From positions 1,240,001-1,304,000 of the forward strand of contig NC_006039.1 of the NCBI RefSeq assembly GCF_000002515.2: DNA of 64,000 nt. The letters are read 5' to 3'. Source of the stretch: Kluyveromyces lactis (lineage: Eukaryota; Ascomycota; Saccharomycetes; Saccharomycetales; Saccharomycetaceae). Below the pieces are notes generated by a model. It had not been told where the DNA came from. It ran no database searches and saw only the letters and a program-made list of their open reading frames with translations. Each line of letters opens with the position of its first letter. Position 1 is the stretch's first letter. Below are positions 29,505 through 37,913 of this stretch, in pieces. The position numbers were made by a program, and so were the translations under genes.

Positions 29505-31799
29505 TCAAGATGATTGCACCATTAGATCAACAAGTTCATTGACGGGATCCTCATCGTGTCTTGCTGTTTCAATGTTTGTGAGTACTTTTTTCACGCCGAC
29601 GTTGAGAGTAGATGTAACTTGGGATAATTTGCGGATAACTTCGACTCTACCAGCATCGTCAAGAAATCCGGAATCTGTCATAATGTTATTCAGTTCATCT
29701 AGGTTTGATACGTTTGGGACAGCAATTTCGTTGTCGAAACAACTTAGTATATCCATTTGCTTAAGCACCGTGTAAGCGGACGTAGTAGAGATGATAAGCA
29801 AACGACGATTATTTGGAGGTTTTCTTTTCAAATAGACCTTGAGTACTTGTAGGATATTATTAGAGAACCTTGGACCAATTGGAACCCAGTCAACTAGAGT
29901 CTCTATCGAATCGATAACTAGAATGTTAAGTGGCGATTTGTAAGCATCTCTGAAGGTATTGTCGATGTATGCGATCTTGGCCGTTTCCGACATACCTGCT
30001 ATTTCTTCAGGGGAAATTAATCTAACAAATGGGAACTCAGACTTCAATGCAATGGCGGCAGCTAAGGCAGTTTTTCCTGAACCTGGAGGACCATGCACTA
30101 GTAAGGATACTAGTCTTGATTTGTCTGACTCTCTCACTTGACGGACGTATCTAGCACCGTTTTTCAAAATGTCGTCTACGGAGTTGGAGAACCTAAAGAC
30201 TCCACCTTCTACGCAAGTCTTCAAATCTTCTTCACTAACACCAAACGCAGGAGTCACTTCATCTAACGCATTCAAGAAATCTTGTCTAGTCACCTTCATG
30301 TTTGCAATGTCTTTGGTTTTTAGTTTGGTTGCCCCTTTTCCGATATTTACAGTCTTGTTGATTGCAAAAGAACTAGCACTCTTCACCAAACCCTCAATTT
30401 CAGCACCGGAGAAATTCTTCGTGAGTGATGCAAGTTCTTTCAAGCTAACATCATGTGCGAGCATGTTGTTTTCTCTCATTTTCTTGGTTTGGATTTCGAA
30501 GATTTGTTCTCTACCTTCTTCGTCCGGTAATTGAATTTCAACTTGTACTTCGAATCTACCAGGACGTAGTAAAGCGTTATCAATCAAATCTTTACGATTG
30601 GTCATACCAATAACTAAGATATTGTTCAATTGATCGACACCATCCATCTTGGCAAGTAATTGGTTGACAACATTATCACCGACGCCAGTTCCATCACCTC
30701 TTGAGCCTCTTTGTTTGAAAACAGAATCCAACTCATCGAAAATGATTATATGTAACGAGGACTCTTCTCCCTTTGCCTTGTATTCAGCTTCCGCGTCTTT
30801 GAATAGGTTCCGGATGTTCTCCTCTGAAGATCCAACGTACTTACTCAAGATTTCAGGACCGTTCACGATCTTGGGTTCCTTTGCGTTTAACATAGTACCA
30901 ATTTTACGGGCAATCAACGTTTTACCTGTACCTGGGGGTCCAAACAATAGAAGACCCTTGACATGGGAGATGCCTAACTTTTCAATAACAGCTGGAGGGA
31001 AAATTCTGCTAGCGAATGCCCTTCTAAAAATCTTGGTAAATTCGCGGTCTAAACCACCAACGCCTAAGTCTTCAAATTTGAAATCAGGTCTAATAACGGC
31101 ATCCGATCTTGGTCTCAGCGAGTTGGACGATTTCAAATTAACCAATCCATCTCTTCCTTTGAAAAAGTTTATCTGAGTTTGTTTGATTAAGATTGCCTTA
31201 GCTTCAATTGAGGTAGAAACCGGAGCTACAATTTCTACATCTCCCAAATCAATAGTTTGCGTTGATCTTACTCTTAGATCGAAGATATGTCCCTTAAACT
31301 CGAATATCAAGTACTGCGTTGGTGAGAATATTTGGGATTCAAAACTCTTTAAAAATTGCTTAGCAAGTTCATCTTGATCAAAAGGAGTCTCCACGGCTTT
31401 TCCTCTAGACCTGAAACTGATTTCCAGATCCACAGATCCTAGATACGCATGCTTGCCCGAATGTTGGAATAAATCGTACGGTTTCACCTGTACATCTTGA
31501 TTCAATGACCAACCTCCCCAAGTACGTTGGTTACCATTAAATCCAATGGTACCAGGTTGAGTTTCGTTAGAGTGTCTTGTGGTAAACACGAATAAGTTGT
31601 CTATAATAACGTAAATATTCTCTGGTAAATCGCTTGGTGAGACAGCTGCCACATTAGCCAATGCATAACTGTTGTTTGGACAGTTAGCGACACGCAATTG
31701 TCTAGTACTCATATTAACATTAGACATATCAGGTACCCCTGTAGAATGCGTGGCCTTTCCAAAAGATGGCAACTTGCCACTCAACCCGAATTTCTCCAT
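29505..31799 (-). CDS. SEC18: NSF-type AAA ATPase, SNARE disassembly
   Basis: A 764-residue hexameric ATPase (S. cerevisiae Sec18: 758) that with Sec17 unwinds SNARE complexes after membrane fusion. The N-domain covers about 1-240. D1 has Walker A GPPGTGKT (287-294), Walker B IIIFDELD (DE 355-356) and the MTNRKDLID and LRPGRFE segments. D2 has Walker A GPPGSGKT (570-577) and, as in NSF, a degenerate Walker B region (ILVIDSIETL) fitting a structural role. Divergent from PIB1. Confidence 0.97.
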   Translation of the reverse strand: MEKFGLSGKLPSFGKATHSTGVPDMSNVNMSTRQLRVANCPNNSYALANVAAVSPSDLPENIYVIIDNLFVFTTRHSNETQPGTIGFNGNQRTWGGWSLNQDVQVKPYDLFQHSGKHAYLGSVDLEISFRSRGKAVETPFDQDELAKQFLKSFESQIFSPTQYLIFEFKGHIFDLRVRSTQTIDLGDVEIVAPVSTSIEAKAILIKQTQINFFKGRDGLVNLKSSNSLRPRSDAVIRPDFKFEDLGVGGLDREFTKIFRRAFASRIFPPAVIEKLGISHVKGLLLFGPPGTGKTLIARKIGTMLNAKEPKIVNGPEILSKYVGSSEENIRNLFKDAEAEYKAKGEESSLHIIIFDELDSVFKQRGSRGDGTGVGDNVVNQLLAKMDGVDQLNNILVIGMTNRKDLIDNALLRPGRFEVQVEIQLPDEEGREQIFEIQTKKMRENNMLAHDVSLKELASLTKNFSGAEIEGLVKSASSFAINKTVNIGKGATKLKTKDIANMKVTRQDFLNALDEVTPAFGVSEEDLKTCVEGGVFRFSNSVDDILKNGARYVRQVRESDKSRLVSLLVHGPPGSGKTALAAAIALKSEFPFVRLISPEEIAGMSETAKIAYIDNTFRDAYKSPLNILVIDSIETLVDWVPIGPRFSNNILQVLKVYLKRKPPNNRRLLIISTTSAYTVLKQMDILSCFDNEIAVPNVSNLDELNNIMTDSGFLDDAGRVEVIRKLSQVTSTLNVGVKKVLTNIETARHDEDPVNELVDLMVQSS

Positions 31800-32214
31800 A
31801 TTTCAAAAGGGGCGCAATGACACTTATAGCTTTCTGTGAACTCTTGGATTGTCAATTGAAGAAAAAGAATATAATATTCACTCAACTGTATAGTTAGCTT
31901 TTAAAGATCTGATAACGATACCTTATATTACTTAGTCTTCTCGTACTGTTTTCAGGCAATTGTCTGTCTAATTGTAGGTAAAGTATTGTTTCTCACCTAT
32001 TGTTTCCTCGATTTCATGGTTTTTTTTCAGAATGTATGCTGCTAACATTAGGAATTTGTCAACAGAATCAGTTTTATAACAGAAAGCACATCATTTTAAG
32101 GATGAGATCATGAAAGCACAATAGTGGCTGTAATCAATTGTCCAAGACAGTAGAGCACTCTGTGAACACAGCAGGTTATTGGCTGCTACATAGAAAATCA
32201 GCTGAATTTTTGAC
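31800..32214. other. Divergent promoter SEC18/PIB1
   Basis: About 415 bases serving two divergent genes. T8 tract near 32022-32029. No ORF or RNA gene recognised. Confidence 0.5.
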
Positions 32215-33195
32215 ATGACTACTGGTGCTCTGGTGGCAGGGCACGTCGATGGTGAAACGATGACTGTCACTGGTTCTTCGGATAATGCAAGGAGAGACAG
32301 AGACAGATGGCGGAATGGTAATATTTCCAGTCAGTTTGTGAACGAGTTTGGCGAGTGGGAAAAGGATGAGAATGTGACGCAGTGTCTAAGTTGTGGGATC
32401 AAGTTTAGTTTTCTAGTGAGGCGTCATCACTGTAGATGTTGTGGCAGAATTTATTGTGCTACTTGTTGTTCAAAATTCGCATGGTATGATAAAAACCGGG
32501 TTAAAGTGGTTTTGAAAAGTCCAGCAGAGTATGAAATGGAACCGTACAGGACTTGTGATTCCTGCTATGAAAATCTATTACAAATGAAGCTACTGAGAAC
32601 TGCGTGGGGTGAAATACAGTTACCGAAACCACCAAGACGAATCGGAAATTCTATGGGATCTACTTCCGAAATCAACTCCATCCGATCATCGTCCATAAGG
32701 CCTTTTGAATTTATGAAGAACCAAAACGTTGTGGAAAATGTACGAGAAACTGAAAGCGAGAGAAATAGTCCCAGGAATATACATGCTGCTGATGAAGATT
32801 ACGATCGATGTCCAATTTGTAATTTTGACTTACAAGTTTTCGGATCAGAAGAAGCAGCCCAACAAGAACATGTAAGCGAATGCATACGGCAAGCAGAACT
32901 TGCTCAACAGCAGCATAGTCTTATCGGAAGTCCAACTTACCAGAACAGAATGCTCGTATACCAAATACCTAAAAACGCTACGAATATTCAAGAGTGTCCA
33001 ATATGTTTCGAAGAAATGGCTCCAGGACAAAAAGTCGGTAGGCTAGAGTGCCTATGTGTGTTTCATTATCACTGTATAAAGAGTTGGTTTAAGAAGAAGG
33101 TACAAAAATTAGCTACGGTGAATTCCGCAACTCAGGACTCTGTCTCCATGCTTGGTAAAAACTACTGTCCATTTCATGACGCAGTATACTACTAA
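32215..33195 (+). CDS. PIB1: FYVE- and RING-type E3 ubiquitin ligase Pib1
   Basis: A 326-residue protein (S. cerevisiae Pib1: 286) that binds PI3P on endosomes and the vacuole and ubiquitinates membrane cargo. The FYVE domain follows residue 50, with the signature RRHHCRCCGR (69-78) that contacts PI3P. Near residue 197 a CPIC...H...C finger (CPICNFDLQVFG then EHVSEC) resembles a UBZ-like ubiquitin-binding zinc finger. A C-terminal RING starts at CPICFEE (about 261) and ends at YCPFHD. Divergent from SEC18; followed by HIT1 with a 535-base gap. Confidence 0.93.
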   Translation: MTTGALVAGHVDGETMTVTGSSDNARRDRDRWRNGNISSQFVNEFGEWEKDENVTQCLSCGIKFSFLVRRHHCRCCGRIYCATCCSKFAWYDKNRVKVVLKSPAEYEMEPYRTCDSCYENLLQMKLLRTAWGEIQLPKPPRRIGNSMGSTSEINSIRSSSIRPFEFMKNQNVVENVRETESERNSPRNIHAADEDYDRCPICNFDLQVFGSEEAAQQEHVSECIRQAELAQQQHSLIGSPTYQNRMLVYQIPKNATNIQECPICFEEMAPGQKVGRLECLCVFHYHCIKSWFKKKVQKLATVNSATQDSVSMLGKNYCPFHDAVYY

Positions 33196-33366
33196 TGTGC
33201 TTTTTAAGCCGTTTAATATCCAATACTAATAACTACCTAATACATAATTTGCATACAGCACAAACTTGCATACAATATCACATATATATATACCTTCGCT
33301 TACTATAAAAGCCACTTGCAGTTACTTGTCCGTCATTATCTATCACTTGACCTAAAGAAAGTCAAA

Positions 33367-33459
33367 ATGTCCCGAGTGTTCCAATTTCTTTGGTCCTTTT
33401 GGTTTGCCTGCCAGTTTACCACACTACCCTCCTCCACTCCTCCTTACTGGCCTGGCTGA
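33367..33459 (+). CDS. Possible 30-residue micropeptide ORF
   Basis: The frame starts ATGTCC in an A-rich context (TCAAAATG), 56 bases after a TATAAAAG box, and ends at TGA after 30 codons. The predicted peptide is very rich in aromatic residues (FQFLWSFWFAC) and ends in a Pro-rich tail (TPPYWPG). It matches no family I know. The promoter-like spacing is the only support, and chance is quite possible. Confidence 0.2.
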   Translation: MSRVFQFLWSFWFACQFTTLPSSTPPYWPG

Positions 33460-33629
33460 CTGCTTAGTAGACGAAAAGGATGGCGAAAGACATGTGGGAA
33501 ACAGGATGGCAACACGACACATATGAGAAACAGATGCGAAACACATACTTAACGAAATGTAGCTTTGGGCTGAAAAGAAATTAAAAGAGACTCTTAAACT
33601 TCACGTATGCAATGTAATGTATGAGTGAT

Positions 33630-33647
33630 GATGAGATGAGATGAGAT
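33630..33647 (+). promoter_or_regulatory. PAC-like GATGAG repeats upstream of HIT1
   Basis: Tandem GATGAG units (GATGAGATGAGATGAG), the core of the PAC motif found in ribosome-biogenesis promoters and bound by Tod6/Dot6 in S. cerevisiae. About 85 bases before the HIT1 start. Fits co-regulation with SSF, RRP3 and SSZ1 nearby. Confidence 0.55.
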
Positions 33648-33730
33648 TAAGAATAAAAAGATTGTGGGATAACAAGCTACTTTGGGAGACGTACAATACT
33701 ATACCGTGTGAGGTAAACTAACTTTGTGTC

Positions 33731-34228
33731 ATGGTTAAGTGTGAGGTTTGTGGTGATAAAGAAGCACTTTATAGATGTCCAAAATCATCGGTTAGGTATT
33801 GTTCGTTAGTTTGTTACAAGAACATAAAGAAGTCAGAATCAGATAATGTAGAAAGTAATAAGACTGATCCAGAATCTAACAGTACTACCGTGAAGGAAGC
33901 CGATGATACCGTCTCAGTTCCTGGATCTCAAACTGATTCAGTCGAGTCGGTGCCTACTCCGCTTAATAAATATCAATACGCTTTGACTGACAGCCGTATC
34001 CGTGAGTTGTTAAGACACAATACAGTTAAATTCCACTTGGATAAAGTTTACAAGATTCTTAACGTCAGTACTGTCGGCGGGTCATCGGATGCTTCCATGA
34101 CTTCGGATATGAAGCGTGAACTTGCCACGGATTATCTCAATACATTAAGGACGGGTGGAATTCATTGTAATGAGGCAATTGAAGAGTTTTGTCAGATATT
34201 CTTAGAATTACTGCGAGAACATATCTAG
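33731..34228 (+). CDS. HIT1: Box C/D snoRNP assembly factor Hit1 (zf-HIT)
   Basis: A 165-residue protein, the length of S. cerevisiae Hit1 (164). Hit1 stabilises Rsa1 and helps R2TP assemble box C/D snoRNPs. The N-terminal zf-HIT domain shows C4, C7, C16, C24 and C28, but the usual second cysteine of the CPxC motif is serine (CPKSS) and no His/Cys follow C28. Thus only one of the two zinc sites looks complete. A Ser/Asp-rich linker (about 33-75) separates it from a helical C-terminus (residues 80-165) that in Hit1 binds Rsa1. PAC-like motifs upstream fit a ribosome-biogenesis gene. Confidence 0.85.
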   Translation: MVKCEVCGDKEALYRCPKSSVRYCSLVCYKNIKKSESDNVESNKTDPESNSTTVKEADDTVSVPGSQTDSVESVPTPLNKYQYALTDSRIRELLRHNTVKFHLDKVYKILNVSTVGGSSDASMTSDMKRELATDYLNTLRTGGIHCNEAIEEFCQIFLELLREHI

Positions 34229-34519
34229 ATTTGTTCTTCTCACACGTAAATTGCATATGAGAACTTATGTAGTTCTTTATTTTTAATTTTAATATTAGCA
34301 TCAATAGCACAATGCCACTGTTCTCAGTTATCGGTCAATCGGTCGACCGGAAAATGTTTATATTACATAGATGCATTCTAAAGATTAAAACAGTATATGC
34401 TCTTTGGGCTATTGCTTATCTGTTTATACTAACCTATCTATAACGTGCGCTAATGGTACTCATTCGGCAGTATTTTTGCGTTTGTATTTCTTTTCCAACC
34501 TGCAGTGGGAATTGATCTT

Positions 34520-35944
34520 TTAGTCAGTTCCTTCGTCGATATCGCTGTATAGATCGCTATCAAGGTCTTCAGGAACATCACTATAGTTGTCCTCGCTACT
34601 TGACTCTTCCGAATCAGATGAGTCAGAATCAGAATTATCTTGCCCTGATTCAGCTTCTTCTCCATCTTCGCCATTAGCCGCAGCCTCTTCTCTGGCCTTT
34701 CTTCTCTCCAGTTTCCTTTGCTTCTTTGCTTCTTTTGCAGCCTTCTTTTTGGCAATATTTTCTTCCTGTTCCTTCTTTCTTTGTTCCTTTAGTCTCATCT
34801 TTTGTGCATGTCTCTTTTCCAAAGCTTTGATTTCCGAGTCAGACTTTTTAACATACTCGTGATGTAGGACTTTACCGGCACAGATACCTTCTTCGATTTT
34901 AACCAGTTTCAACGTCAATCTTGGTCCGATTTCTGTTAGCTTGATAGCTTTCTTTTTTGGTTGTTGTGTTGAGTGCTGTTCTTCCTCTTCCTGTTCTTCT
35001 TTAACGTTAAGGTCCTCCTCTTCATCTTCATCATCCATTTCTATGTCGTCATCACCATCAGCAGATAGCCTGGCTGGTTTTTCACCGGTATCCTTATTTA
35101 CTGAACGGTGTGGTATATGCTTAATGTGTTTGTGCTCTTTGTCCATTACTTTAACGATGGCATCTTCTTCAATCTCGGACTCAGAAGTGTATGCTGCAAC
35201 GTCGTGATCCAGTATTAACGAAGCGATATCGTCCTTTCTATGCAAATTCGGCACGGCTTTGCTTAGCTTCTGTTTTGATTTATATAACTTCTTCAAATTC
35301 TTAGAAAGATCCACCTCTCTTATATCTATCGCATAATGTCTTAACGATATTTCACCTGTAGTCTGGTCTTTATTGATCATGAATACTCTGTTTATTGAGT
35401 TCAATTGAATTTTGGCTGGATTCAAAGGTGGGAAAACATTTTGAAACATGGAAACAATAACTTTTTCGACATTAGCCTTTTCCTCGTCTTCATTGCCCTT
35501 GATTTGGAACCCATTCAACACTAATAGAGGTGGATTCAAAATATCATCTTTACTCAAAGATTTAGGTCTTTTCAAAAACTTCTTGATATCTTTTCCTAAC
35601 GAATAATCTTGTACTTGGAAAGTAATGGTTGGTCCTTGAGGCGTCCTAGCAATTTTTAATGAAACATTACCAGTCTTTTCAGATTGAGTAAAGATGAATA
35701 AATGAGATACTCCTAACGGACCACACATCACAACAAAATCCTTCAACTTGTTGGACTTGCGTTCTCTTAGCTTAATAGCAGTGTGTGGCTGCATAATGGT
35801 ACGGAAGTCCTTCACCAATTGATTCAAAGAATGACTAGCTAATGATGTTTGACCCACTCGGATCACCATCGACTTAGGAATCTTTTTCAATTCCTCTGGC
35901 GATGGCTTCACATGTGTTCTGTTTTTAGTTCTTCTCTTAGCCAT
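34520..35944 (-). CDS. SSF1: Ribosome biogenesis Brix-domain protein Ssf1/Ssf2
   Basis: A 474-residue protein (S. cerevisiae Ssf1: 453) required for early 60S pre-ribosome maturation with Rrp14/Rrp15. The Brix domain fills about residues 25-350, starting with KIPKSMVIRVGQ. The rest is a charged Lys/Glu region and an acidic Ser/Asp tail. The frame extends 22 codons upstream from a non-ATG codon; I start at the ATG giving MAKRRTKNRTH, as in the family. S. cerevisiae has two copies, SSF1 (YHR066W) and SSF2 (YDR312W); this single copy is flanked by neighbours of both. PAC and RRPE motifs lie upstream. Confidence 0.94.
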   Translation of the reverse strand: MAKRRTKNRTHVKPSPEELKKIPKSMVIRVGQTSLASHSLNQLVKDFRTIMQPHTAIKLRERKSNKLKDFVVMCGPLGVSHLFIFTQSEKTGNVSLKIARTPQGPTITFQVQDYSLGKDIKKFLKRPKSLSKDDILNPPLLVLNGFQIKGNEDEEKANVEKVIVSMFQNVFPPLNPAKIQLNSINRVFMINKDQTTGEISLRHYAIDIREVDLSKNLKKLYKSKQKLSKAVPNLHRKDDIASLILDHDVAAYTSESEIEEDAIVKVMDKEHKHIKHIPHRSVNKDTGEKPARLSADGDDDIEMDDEDEEEDLNVKEEQEEEEQHSTQQPKKKAIKLTEIGPRLTLKLVKIEEGICAGKVLHHEYVKKSDSEIKALEKRHAQKMRLKEQRKKEQEENIAKKKAAKEAKKQRKLERRKAREEAAANGEDGEEAESGQDNSDSDSSDSEESSSEDNYSDVPEDLDSDLYSDIDEGTD

Positions 35945-36353
35945 ATTTACAGTTTCTTCAGCGTAAGCTTCTGCTGTATATGAGTATCTAACGATTGCTT
36001 TAGGTACCAATAAAAGACTTTCTGATTAAAAGTTGTTGAGAATAGCTGTAATTCAATGCTATCTCATCTCATCTCATCTCTATTTTTTTCTTTCCATATC
36101 GTATTGGCGATCTGTAGAAAATTTTCATATACTGAAGAGAACGTTTCTTTTCCACAGTTTCAGTGTCCTAAGAAAAAAACCGAATACAGTGAAGTTTTAA
36201 AGATGCGATGAGATGAGATTAAGTGCAACACGAGGAAATAGTGTTAGCTTAGTTTAGTCATTTCAAGTAAGATCTTGTAATAGTTGAAGTAGCTGCTTTT
36301 GATTAGAGTACATAATATTTGCCTAAAGAACCAAAAAATTATAAAGTATTGCA
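35945..36353. promoter_or_regulatory. Divergent SSF/RRP3 promoter with PAC and RRPE motifs
   Basis: GAGATGAGATGAGATGAGAT on the minus strand at 36061-36080 serves SSF. GAAAATTTTC at 36117-36126 is an RRPE core. GCGATGAGATGAGAT at 36205-36219 on the + strand serves RRP3. PAC plus RRPE is the classic ribosome-biogenesis promoter pair in yeasts, so both genes should respond together to growth signals. Confidence 0.75.
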
Positions 36354-37817
36354 ATGGCTAAAATCGAAAAGAAGCAAGCAGTTAAAAACAATCAGGTCCT
36401 TTCATTAGCTGAGAAGATCAAGAGAAAGGCATTGGAGAAGCAGCAGCAAGCACATGCTAACGAACCTTCCCCATCCGACGAAGATTCAGCACAAAGTAAC
36501 AGTAAAGATTCTAATTCCAATGAACAACCAGAAGAATCAGAAGAAATCTTCGAATCGTTCACAGAGCTAGATCTTGTGCCTGAGCTTATTGAAGCTTGTA
36601 AAAACCTTAACTACAACAAGCCAACGCCAATCCAATCAAAGGCTATTCCTCCCGCTTTGAAAGGTAGTGATATCATTGGGTTAGCCCAAACAGGTTCCGG
36701 TAAAACAGCGGCATTTGCAATTCCTATCTTGAACCAACTATGGCACGATCAACAACCTTATTATGCGTGTATTTTGGCTCCTACTAGAGAATTAGCGCAA
36801 CAGATTAAGGAGACGTTTGATTCTTTAGGATCTCTTATGGGTGTTAGATCAACTTGTATTGTTGGTGGTATGAGTATGATGGACCAAGCTCGTGATTTAA
36901 TGCGGAAGCCACACATCATAATTGCCACACCTGGTAGATTAATGGACCATCTGGAAAATACTAAAGGTTTCAATTTACGTAAATTGAAGTACCTTGTTAT
37001 GGATGAAGCTGATAGATTATTAGACATGGAATTCGGACCTGTGCTAGACCGTATCTTGAATATCATTCCTACACAAGGTAGAACTACATATTTGTTCTCT
37101 GCAACAATGACTTCGAAGATTGATAAACTTCAAAGAGCATCACTTACGAATCCAGTTAAATGTGCAGTATCCAACAAATACCAAACAGTGGACACTTTAG
37201 TCCAAACTTTGATGGTGGTCCCTGGAGGGTTGAAGAACACTTTTTTGATATATCTTTTGAATGAATTTATTGGGAAGTCAACCATCGTGTTTACTAGAAC
37301 TAAGGCAAACGCTGAGAGAATATCTAACCTCTGCAATCTATTGGAATTTAGTGCGACGGCATTACATGGGGACTTGAATCAAAATCAGAGAACAGGAGCA
37401 TTAGATTTATTCAAAGCTGGAAAAAGGTCGATTCTAGTAGCAACAGATGTTGCTGCAAGAGGTTTAGATATTCCGTCTGTGGATATCGTCATAAATTACG
37501 ACATCCCGGTTGACTCTAAATCTTATATACATCGTGTTGGTAGAACTGCGAGAGCTGGACGTTCTGGTAAATCCATATCTTTGGTCTCCCAATATGATCT
37601 AGAGCTAATCTTAAGAATTGAAGATGTGTTGGGTAAAAAGTTGCCGAAGGAGAATGTTGACAAGGATGCGATTCTTGCACTCAGAGATTCTGTTGATAAA
37701 GCAAACGGTGAAGTTGTGATGGAATTGAATAGAAGAAACAAAGAGAAACAAGCCAGAGGTAAGGGAAGACGAGGCAGAATGGCAACAAGAGACAATATGG
37801 ATAGAGAAGAAAGATAG
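36354..37817 (+). CDS. RRP3: DEAD-box RNA helicase for 18S rRNA processing
   Basis: A 487-residue DEAD-box protein (S. cerevisiae Rrp3: 501) needed for early pre-rRNA cleavage toward 18S rRNA. The Q motif (FTELDLVPEL with PTPIQ) starts near residue 69. Walker A is AQTGSGKT (111-118); then PTRELAQQ, TPGRLMDHL, DEAD (217-220), SAT (FSATM), STIVFTRTK, VATDVAARGLDI and HRVGRTARAG. The N-terminal 65 residues are disordered and the C-terminus is basic. It converges with TFB1 with 96 bases between stops. Confidence 0.96.
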   Translation: MAKIEKKQAVKNNQVLSLAEKIKRKALEKQQQAHANEPSPSDEDSAQSNSKDSNSNEQPEESEEIFESFTELDLVPELIEACKNLNYNKPTPIQSKAIPPALKGSDIIGLAQTGSGKTAAFAIPILNQLWHDQQPYYACILAPTRELAQQIKETFDSLGSLMGVRSTCIVGGMSMMDQARDLMRKPHIIIATPGRLMDHLENTKGFNLRKLKYLVMDEADRLLDMEFGPVLDRILNIIPTQGRTTYLFSATMTSKIDKLQRASLTNPVKCAVSNKYQTVDTLVQTLMVVPGGLKNTFLIYLLNEFIGKSTIVFTRTKANAERISNLCNLLEFSATALHGDLNQNQRTGALDLFKAGKRSILVATDVAARGLDIPSVDIVINYDIPVDSKSYIHRVGRTARAGRSGKSISLVSQYDLELILRIEDVLGKKLPKENVDKDAILALRDSVDKANGEVVMELNRRNKEKQARGKGRRGRMATRDNMDREER

Positions 37818-37913
37818 ACGTTCACTTCAAACATAAATCACTGCTAACTTTATCTTAATTTATCTGTACATATATAGAATTGTAAGTTGGTAGTATTATT
37901 ATAAATACGCATG

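Larger units (their letters stand above)
33196..33730. other. Intergenic PIB1-HIT1
   Basis: About 535 bases. It contains a TATA box (TATAAAAG, 33304-33311) directly followed by a 30-codon ATG frame (33367-33459), described separately. PAC-like GATGAG repeats at 33630-33646 lie near HIT1. Confidence 0.6.
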
